Of a DNA stretch of 64,000 nt, positions 32,470 to 40,790 are shown in pieces (within the stretch, counting starts at the first letter, position 1; each line of letters begins with the position of its first letter). The stretch spans positions 7,006,001-7,070,000 of the forward strand of contig OX424564.1 in NCBI GenBank assembly GCA_949152475.1. The letters are read 5' to 3'. This DNA is from Terebella lapidaria. Taxonomy: Eukaryota; Annelida; Polychaeta; Terebellida; Terebellidae. The notes beneath the pieces are model-generated. The model was given only the letters and a program-made list of their open reading frames with translations. It ran no database searches and had not been told where the DNA came from. Both the position numbers and the translations under genes were made by a program.

Positions 32470-33635
32470 CTGACTCGGCAAAAAAATTTCGGGTCAAGGT
32501 CAAAGTTCATCCATAATACCCTTCAGACATGTTTGTCTAGGGTGAGGAGTCTGAAAATAAGGTCCGTTTCGCTCTACGACACACCGTTTCCAAGATATTG
32601 AAGAAAACGAAAAATGCCGACTCGGCAAAAAAAATTCGGGTCAAGGTCAAAGTTCATCCATAATACCCTTTAGACATGTTTGTCTAGGTCGACCAGTCCG
32701 AAAATAACGTCCGTTTCGCTCTACGGTGCACCGTTTCCGAGATATCGACGAAAACGAAAAATGCCGACTCGGCAAAAAAATTTCAGGTCAAGGTCAAAGT
32801 TCATCCATAATACCCATTAGACACGTTTGTCTAGGTCGACGAGTCCGAAAATGACGTCCGTTTCGTTCTACGACGCACCATTTCCGAGATATCGAAGAAA
32901 ACGAAAAATGCCGACTCGGCAAAAAAATTTCCGGTCAAGGTCAAAGTTTTTCCATAATACCCTTTAGACATGTTTGTCTAGGGTGACGAATCCAAAAATA
33001 AAGTCCGTTTCGCTCTATGACGCACCGTTCCCGAGATATCGACGAAAATGAAAAATGCCGACTCGGCAAAAAAATTCCCAGTCAAGGTCAAAGTTCATCC
33101 ATAATACAATTTAGACATGTTTGTCTAGGTCGACGAGTCCGAAAATAACGTCCGTTTCGCTCTACGACGCACCGTTTCCATGTTATCGAAGAAAACGAAA
33201 AATGTCGACTCGGCAAAAAAATTTCGGGTCAAGGTCAAAGTTCATCCATAATAACCCTTAGACATGTTTGTCTAGGGTGACGAGTCCGAAAATAACGTCC
33301 GATTCGCTCTACGACGCACCGTTTCCGAGATATCGACGAAAACGAAAAATGCCGACTCGGCAGAAAAATTCAAGGTCAAGGTCAAAGTTCATCTGTAAGA
33401 CCCATAAGACATGTTTGTCTAGGTCGACGAGTCCGAAAATGACGTCCGTTTCGCTCTACGACACACCATTTCCGAGATATCGAAGAAAACGAAAAATGCC
33501 GACTCTGTGAAAAAAATTTGGGTCAAGGTCAAAGTTCATCCATAATACCCCTAAGACATGTTTGTCTAGGTCGACGAGTCCGAAAATAACGTCCGTTTCG
33601 CTCTACGACGCACCATTTCCGAGATATGCAATGAG
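32470..33635. repeat. 147-bp tandem array in HINE-C
   Basis: The word GACATGTTTGTCTAGG recurs at 32,526, 32,673, 32,820, 32,967, 33,114, 33,261, 33,408 and 33,555, exactly 147 bp apart each time. Most units contain TCAAGGTCAAAGTTCATCC (for example 32,641), that is an AGGTCAAAGTTCA direct repeat with one-base spacing, plus GTCGACGAGTCCGAAAATAA and CGTTTCCGAGATATCGA. Confidence 0.9.
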
Positions 33636-34129
33636 CCTCAAGGATGACTCATCAAAATTGTTTTTGGCCCCTGGGTCAAAGGTCGTTCAAGGTATTGACC
33701 CCGTAATCGATAGGGCTCCTCTGCGACACTATATCAACATATATGTCAAGTTTCAGAATGGTAGCACAAGTACTTTTCGAGTTATCATCCGGAAACCATT
33801 TGACTCAAAATTCATCCTCACGGACTAACCGGACCTCGAAGCCGGCTCCAAAACAACAGGGTTCATCTATGTTATATATGTGATAACTGGTGAAAATTTC
33901 TCGAAGATTCGTCAAGGCGTTCTTAAGTTATCGTCCGGAAACCGAAAAGTGAAAAAAAAAAAAAAAAAAAAAAAATGAAAAAAAAAAAAGAAAAAAAAAA
34001 AAAAAAAAAATTCTGACAAAACCATAAGGACATTACGTGCCGAAATGCCCTAATTAGTTCACAAATCCTGACCTACTGTGACAGGGTGTCAGACGAAAGC
34101 CATTGTCAGCTCAGGAAGGGACATTTAAA

Positions 34130-34420
34130 GCGGCACTATATAGGATTCTGTTTTCAGGGGATTTCCATGATTTGTCGCTTCAAATCTATTCTATTTATAG
34201 AAAAAAACGTCAGATTACATTTTGGACCCAGGATCTCTGCCGAGCAGACCTGGGATGATCTGACCAGCGGCTTGGCAGAAATCCTGGGTCAAAAATGTAA
34301 TTTGACCTTCTGTTCTATCTATAGATATAGATGAAACAATCCTAAAGCTTCGGCCGACCAATCTTGGAAACCCCCTGAAAACAAATCTTGAAAACGAAAT
34401 CCCATGATATAGAATCTATA
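34130..34420. mobile_element. Palindromic MITE-like repeat
   Basis: CACTATATAGGATTCTG and TTTTCAGGGGATTTCC near the left are mirrored by GGAAACCCCCTGAAAAC and CATGATATAGAATCTATAG on the right; inside, ACCCAGGATCTCTGCCGA faces GGCAGAAATCCTGGGT. The arms are imperfect and no coding is seen. Confidence 0.45.
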
Positions 34421-34422
34421 GT

Positions 34423-34855
34423 CGGCGTCATTGGTCTGTAAGCGGCGGTTTTTCGGTGATTACTCAGTCAATATTTGAGATAATCCGATGTAATTTTGAC
34501 AGGTATGTTATCTTATGACTGCCTAACTAAGGATGCATTTTCGAGAAGATTGGATGCGAAGCAAAAAAGTTGGCCTATCTCATCCATAGTAAAAATCTGG
34601 TGAAATCGGCCGTGGACCGCCCCCGATCGCCGTAGCATTTCTATAGATAACGTTTTGACGTTTTCCTATTTCGTTATATATAGGCCAAATGGGCTAACTT
34701 TTTTGTTTACACACCAATCTTTCCGAAAATTTATACCCTATTAGGCGAGTATAAAATAACACTCCTGCCAGAATTTCATCGAAATGTACGAATTATTGAC
34801 GGAATAATCGCGAAAAAAAACACCGCTCACAGATCAATGACGCCGACAGTGCTCT
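34423..34855 (+). mobile_element. GCGTCATTGGTCTG-type MITE copy 1
   Basis: The termini AGTCGGCGTCATTGGTCTGT then AAGCGGCGG, and CCGCTCACAGATCAATGACG then CCGAC, are inverted. It is about 430 bp. The interior is repeated in reverse complement at 35,648-36,082, so the two copies are in opposite orientation. No ORF. Confidence 0.75.
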
Positions 34856-35008
34856 TTTAACTCTGTTATTGGGCTGAACTACTCTGTGATGACTTATTCC
34901 CATGGCGTCAGGATGACTTTAACATGTAAACGAACCCCATTAATAAGACCCACCCCATTTAGATAAGACCACTGTGACTGAAGTGTGAGTGTCACTGACA
35001 ATGCTAGC

Positions 35009-35652
35009 CTATACTCTGATTTTTTAAACTCGTTTACACCGTTTTTTGCCTTTAGTTCAGTCAAGTTACTTCGAGCGCACTATTCATCCTAATATTGCAT
35101 ATCTGTGGTACAAACGGCAATTAATTTACACAAACCTGCCTTCCGGAACGCTATCTGTTTCTTTCAAAACACAAAAGTTTTATTTAAGCGAGGATTTGCT
35201 CGAACCATGGGCGCCGGCATATTGCTTGGTTCTCGACAACTGATGATGGAATCCAAATGGACAAGTTCAAATTAGTAAAAATAGGGGGATCGGGTTGTCA
35301 GTTGTCGTCAAGGTGCCTGCACGTGCGAGTCATTTCGAATCAGTTTACCTGCGTGGGCGGTCCCGAATCCTAACCCTCGCCCCTATGCAAATTATCCGAA
35401 CAGAATCGCCCATCACGTGCCAAAGGAAAACAATATTTGTTGACATGCAAACGACAGGATTTCAGTGAAAATTTATCATTGCAGTAGATTGCTAACTCTC
35501 ACAATTCTATGAGCAGAAGTCTGAAAGTTTGCAGGAAAATGCCGTTTGATCTCCAGGTGTAGTATGCCAAGTTACAATACGATACCATTAAACATCACAA
35601 AAATATCGGCAAAAAACAGTGTAAACGAGTTAGAAAAATCAGAGTATATAGT
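35009..35652. mobile_element. TACTCTG-type MITE copy 2
   Basis: The left end TATACTCTGATTTTTTAAAC then TCGTTTACACCG, and the right end GTGTAAACGAGTTAG then AAAAATCAGAGTATA, are inverted. It is about 640 bp. This uninterrupted copy provides the reference for copy 1 (LINE inserted) and copy 3 (foldback inserted). Confidence 0.75.
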
Positions 35653-36082
35653 CAGCGTCATTGGTCTGTGAGCGGCGGTTTTTTCGCGATTATTCCGTCA
35701 ATAATTAATATATTTCAATGAAATTTTGGCAGAAGTGTTATTGTATGTTCGCCTAACAGGGTATAAATTTTCGGGAAGATTGGTGTGTAAACAAAAAAGT
35801 TAGCCCATTTGGCCTATATATAACGGAATAGGAAAACGTCAAAACGTTATCTATAGCAATGCTACGGCGATCGGGGACGGTCCACACCCAATTTCACCAG
35901 ATTTTTACTATGGACGAGATAGGCCAACTTTTTTGCATCGCATCCAATCTTCTTGGAAATGCATTCCTAGTTAGGCGGTTATGAGATACCATACCTGTCA
36001 AAATTCTATCGGATTATCTCAAATAATGACCGAGTAATCGCCAAAAAACCACCGCTCACAGACCAATGACGATGACTATAGG
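35648..36082 (-). mobile_element. GCGTCATTGGTCTG-type MITE copy 2
   Basis: It starts TAGTCAGCGTCATTGGTCTG and ends CAGACCAATGACGATGACTA. It is the reverse complement of copy 1 at 34,423 throughout (for example AACGTCAAAACGTTATCTAT against ATAGATAACGTTTTGACGTT). It abuts the right end of the TACTCTG-type MITE copy 2. Confidence 0.75.
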
Positions 36083-36092
36083 CCTAGTGACA

Positions 36093-36776
36093 GTTAAACC
36101 CAGGTGTCCCACTCTCTCGAACGCCGGAGGCGTGAGTGGGACACAGGTTCAAGCTGTCACAGGTGTCGTACCGTTTTACACTTCGAGTGTGACCAAGCGT
36201 CAGATTGCATGACCAGACATCTACCTGGCACCAGATTGTCCTACGATCTCTTCTGCATCAAATTATGTAGTACAATTCCTTGGTCACACCCAGTGGAATC
36301 CAATCTGAGCATCATTTCAAATCTACAAGATAATCCACAACTTCTGATTTCGCCATTCCTGGACGATAACTGGGCGGATTGTGTGTCTGCGCATGTGCGG
36401 CCACACTACTGAGCACGGCAAAAGAATATATATAGTATTCAGTTATTTTTTGCCGTGCTCGGTAGTGTGGCCGCACATGCGCAGACACACAATCCGCCAA
36501 GTTATCGCCCAGGAATGGCGAAATCAGAAGTTGTGGATTATCTTGTAGATTTGAAATGATGCTCAGATTGGATTCCACTGGGTGTGACCAAGGAATTGTA
36601 CTACATAATTTGATGCAGAAGAGATCGTAGGACAATCTGGTGCCAGGTAGATGTCTGGTCATGCAATCTGACGCTTGGTCACACTCGAAGTGTAAAACGG
36701 TACGACACCTGTGACAGCTTGAACCTGTGTCCCACTCACGCCTCCGGCGTTCGAGAGAGTGGGACACCTGGGTTTA
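36093..36776. mobile_element. Large near-perfect foldback, CCCAGGTGTCCCACTC family
   Basis: Two arms of about 330 bp are inverted copies of each other (TTAAACCCAGGTGTCCCACT at 36,093; reverse complement ending at 36,776) around a roughly 25-bp AT-rich loop at 36,423-36,447. Opposite strands therefore show the same spurious reading frame. Flanks GTGACAG and GTGACGG may be a short target duplication. Arm identity is so high that few substitutions are visible, suggesting recent formation or arm conversion. Confidence 0.8.
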
Positions 36777-38375
36777 AGTGACGGGGTATACGGGCTCCGG
36801 CCGCCGCCGGGCTGCGGCCCCCGTGTTATAGCCGGGGTGCGGCCGCCTGTTGGAGCCGGGGTGCGGCCGCCTGTGAGATAGTTAAAAGACGGAACGAACA
36901 CGCAGCCAGACTAAATAATCGCTTGCGTATTGAAACCTCATTGCCTTTAGTCTGATATACTCCATTTATTTGCAGATTCGCGTGGATTGTCCTGGCTGAT
37001 GTCGGAGCGTAAACGGCGAATACTAGGATCTAACCAGATGGACAATGCAGAAAACCATGAACGACATCGTTGCTAGTATCGATGTCGTCGACCCACCATT
37101 CAAATTAACTGTATCAAATAAAGCTGATTACATGAACATAGTACTGTGTAGCCATAAATTGAAATAAAAAACTATTTGAATTATTCAACTTGTCGTGTTT
37201 TTGTCAGTCTAGGTGTTTATACTTTATGTGGTATTTTGTGGATGCTATACAATTAGGCATAGATGAGATTTTAACGACGTCAACGGAAACCATAGGAAAT
37301 ATATTAAACGATGTATAAGAAACAAAAATAAGAAACATTACGATTAGATTAAAGATTAGAGATTAGATAGATTAGACTTCAACCACATATTTAAAACGAA
37401 ACTAAGATCATAGAAAAAACTTCATAATCAAATACATACGGTCAATTTCAAGACCTGCCATATTAACCACGTATACGTATGGAACTTTAGAATATTTAAA
37501 TTAGATGTTGATGAAAATTTGATTTTTAAACATTGGACAACAAATATATTATGGTTGAAGGTACACGATTGAAATACACGGTAATTGCCATCAACTGCGA
37601 AGAAGCCACCCAAACAAAGCATTATATCCATCAACTGTCAGGAAGCCACCCGCGCAAATGGTTAACCATGCATAAATTGAGAAGCCACCATGTACGGTGA
37701 TGTAGAATAACCCGAAGCTGTGAAACTGTAAGCCATTATTAAAGTAATCAATTAAATAGATCTGAGCGGATTAATTATCAACAAATGCCGGTTGAGGCGA
37801 CTCAACCGAGTGGGATTCCAAGTAGTGAAAGACCCTTGTATAACTTGTAGTTCTAGTGGTATTAGTATTCTATGAATTCTGTAGGCTACAGCTTGATATT
37901 GTCTGAGGATTTTGTATATGCAGTTGTCGTATATTTGTTAATCGATACTTTTGGGTATGAAATTCGCAGCAATGAATAAATTTTCATCCTTGAAAAAGCA
38001 TTGTGTTATCAATTATCAGCTTTTGTATATGTAGTTGTCGTATATTTTTTAATTGATACTTTTGGGTATCAAATTGGCGGCAATGAATAAATGTTCAACC
38101 TTGAAAAAGCATTGTGCTATCAATTATCAGTTATCAATATCTTCATGTCACGCTTATTGGCGTGTCAAAATCATGAGGATCAACAGGCGGTGTTAAAACA
38201 AACAATTAAGGTCTAATCAATCAACCGTTCACCACGATGGGCGCCGGTATCTTGTATTGATTTGTATAGGCGGCCGCAGCCAGTCCACAGATAGCGCAGC
38301 CGAGGTGTGACCGCCGGTTTGTATAGCGGCCGGAGCCCGGCAGCGGCCGGAACCCGGGTAGTCCAATTAAGTGAC
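36777..38375. mobile_element. Possible element with GC-rich inverted ends
   Basis: GGGCTCCGGCCGCCGCCGGG near 36,790 and CCCGGCAGCGGCCGG near 38,340 are inverted, each followed inward by further GCGGCCG words. The interior (37,000-38,200) is AT-rich, with a tandem duplication of about 111 bp at 37,911-38,135 (TTTGTATATG.AGTTGTCGTATA). No ORF. The boundaries are uncertain. Confidence 0.35.
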
Positions 38376-39493
38376 AGTGTGAAAGTACTGATTATAACTG
38401 AACTTGTCGTTGAGTGAGACACAAAATACGTGTAATTACTTGCACCACTTTTTCATTCATCATAAGCCCATCTTATACTCACTCTGGGAGCCAAATAACT
38501 TGGGATATTATTTGTAGATAAGAAATTTATCGCTTTTTTTGCGCAAATTGGGCACAACCCACATTCACAAATGACACCTAGTGAGAAAAATCAAAACAAT
38601 TAGGAGCGTTCATTATCCAATACTCTGGCAGCACTTATGAAATTTCTTATAGCCGCGTAGTCAGAATCTATTTGATCTATATCTTATAAAAACAACATAT
38701 AAATTGATATGCTTGACGAGTGAATTCCCTTCAATTCTGTAACCCGACATCAACACAATGTGCATGATTCACAAATAATAAACTATCCCAGAATATTTTT
38801 ATTTGTAGAACACAGACTGTGAAACTAAATTTTCGGGTGAGGTTAGACGCGTATATGGTACAATACAATACAATACAAAATACAATACAACATATTTATT
38901 TCAGAAAACATTCAATACATTCGTTATTACAAATAACAAAAGTACTGTGACCAAAAAACATACACCTAATGTGTTATCTGAGTAATTTAAGTTATAAATG
39001 AAGTATTACTCATATTAAAGAAAAGGTGTATAATGTACGTTTGTTGGTCACCAGGATGACACCCTGACGGCACGTGACTTAAAAGCCCTATTTAATTGAG
39101 GCTCGAATCCAAATCCATGGACCAGTTTTTTGGTCAGCACTATATAGTCAGCTTTATTTTGATCATACATGATTCACCAGATAGAAGGGGAGATAGACGA
39201 GGAGACACTTTATGAGTATACATGATGCCTGGTTCCATTACTTGCCAGGTTTAACATTTTCACACAAATGTTCTTTTTCTGACTTTGTTTTTCTGACAAG
39301 TTCTTGCCCAACGAGACTACAACACTTCTTGGTGGGTCAAGATGTGTTGCAGTGATATTCCAGATTTCTATGTGCTCGATCCGCAGATCTCTATGTGCTC
39401 GATCGGCAGTGAATCCAATTTGCAGCAGAAATTGTTCAAATCATTGGCAAAACAAATATGCATTGTTTGAATTTGTCAACATTAGGCCCAAGC
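38376..39493. other. Intergenic DNA with a decayed MITE fragment
   Basis: No gene is seen. An ATACA-rich simple stretch lies at 38,860-38,895. The segment 38,950-39,085 resembles the foldback MITE of the AKTIP intron. A 17-bp word, TCTATGTGCTCGATC, is repeated near 39,368 and 39,389. Confidence 0.35.
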
Positions 39494-39502
39494 CGCCCAA
39501 CC

Positions 39503-39621
39503 TAGCCCTGAATACAAGGCACAACGATCGGTCACACCCCCCCCCCCCCTCTCCCCGGACCGACGGTCCGGGGAGAGGGGGGGGGGGTGTGACCGATCGT
39601 TGTGCCTTGTATTCAGGGCTA
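39503..39621. mobile_element. Perfect 119-bp hairpin element with 9-bp target duplication
   Basis: TAGCCCTGAATACAAGGCAC then AACGATCGGTCACACC and a C run is exactly mirrored around CCGGACCGACGGTCCGG. CGCCCAACC lies on both sides (39,494-39,502 and 39,622-39,630), a 9-bp target-site duplication. It is inserted in a decayed LINE fragment. Confidence 0.8.
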
Positions 39622-39639
39622 CGCCCAACCCAGTGATCT

Positions 39640-40330
39640 GCTTTAGCTCTTGTCTTGCTTTCTTGTTGTAAGGTGGATTGTCTTCGAGTTGGCGATGGAA
39701 GTTATGTGTGCATCTCAGACTGGAAATCATCCTGGACCCTCCAGACAGTTCCACGCGGCTCCGAACTCAGAGCCTTCTTCTTTCTATTCAGAACTTCCCT
39801 GAACCTTAAGGCTCGAGGTCCTCGGTTACCCAGGGCTTGTTGGTCGGGAAACAGTTCACATCATGCTGAGATATGACCATCAGACCATGTCCTCACATAA
39901 TTTTATGTATTCTGTTACTCACATGTCCTCACATAATTTTATGTATTCTGTTACCACATCAACGTGCCCATCCTAATCGCTGTCATGGAATACCTCCCAG
40001 TCCACTCTTACCGACAACCAATCCTTCACAGTTCATGTTGTTGGTTTGAACTGTTTCAGCCTTTGCCAGACACATGATGTGATGCAGAAGCATGATGTTG
40101 TGATCGGACTTCCCAAGAGGTTGTTTGCAATGAGAATGGCATCCACCACCCAACGCATATTGTGTGTAGGTCGCCAGCGCCTGCAGGCACCTGACCAGGA
40201 GTTCGGACTGATCGGACATCGGACTGATGATATACGTATGTGGCTAGTAATGCACACATATGTTGCCCGTTGTACCCAAGGCCAGAAGCCACAGGGGAGA
40301 TTCTCAGGGGTAGACTTCCGGATAGCCCGA
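39640..40330 (-). pseudogene. Decayed LINE fragment (endonuclease end and linker)
   Basis: In minus-strand frames, PLGKSDHNIMLL (near 40,110) matches the conserved SDH end of APE-type LINE endonucleases. Further on, VDWEVFHDSD and VTEYIKLCED (39,900-40,000) match the linker region between endonuclease and reverse transcriptase in many animal LINEs. Several stops and frame changes are present and a 33-bp direct repeat (ACATGTCCTCACATAATTTT) disrupts it at 39,890-39,955, so it is dead. Confidence 0.5.
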
Positions 40331-40334
40331 CAGA

Positions 40335-40418
40335 TAAACCCAGGTGCCCCACTCATCGAGCGCGAAACGCGAGTGCTCGCTCTTCGCGCTCGATGAGTGG
40401 GGCACCTAGCTGGGTTTA
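40335..40418. mobile_element. Short hairpin element, CCCAGGTG family variant
   Basis: TAAACCCAGGTGCCCCACTC then ATCGAGCGCGAA is mirrored by TTCGCGCTCGATGAGTGGGG then CACC..GGGTTTA. It is flanked by CCCGACAGA (40,326-40,334) and CCCAACAGA (40,419-40,427), a 9-bp duplication with one mismatch. Confidence 0.7.
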
Positions 40419-40790
40419 CCCAACAGACTACCAGACACTGTTCGCATCACCTGATCAATGCAAGCATCAACACAGACACATCCTCCCCTGAGGCATTTGT
40501 GAGTCCAAGGGCCAGGGGGCCTTCCGCCCTCTAGTCAGAACATGACGGCCATGTCTCCAGGTCCATCTCAGCTTGCCAACCAGAACTGAACAAAATCTGA
40601 TGATATTCAGATACGGTAACTCAGGCCTGACTACAGAAAGATTAATAAAGTTGTAGTCTACGATTAGTTCTCCAATTTTGGTGATTATCTACAATAGGCT
40701 ACACAGTGGTAGGTCTACTGAAATTTCGCAGTCCGCCTTTACACAAGAGTGGGCGGCTCGAAGGTGAAGGCCGTTTTTGTCAAAGACAAC

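Larger units (their letters stand above)
30561..34053 (-). mobile_element. HINE-C, interrupted by HINE-A copy 4
   Basis: The left end carries the stem-loop AAGGCCTAGAGGCCTT followed by GGGGCATTTCG; the right end carries CGAAATGCCCTAA. The subterminal repeats are therefore inverted and the stem-loop lies outside the left one, as in HINE-A and -B. Inside are nine 147-bp units (one on the left of the HINE-A insertion, eight on the right), then single-copy sequence 33,635-33,945 and an A-rich stretch at 33,950-34,012. No coding region is seen. Confidence 0.55.

Noticed and set aside
1500-33635. CRISPR-like array
   Set aside because: The tandem units are 134-460 bp without short-repeat/unique-spacer structure, and the window is clearly animal DNA.
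36104-36767. Identical 100-150 aa frames on opposite strands
   Set aside because: They are the two arms of one palindrome read in opposite directions, not genes.
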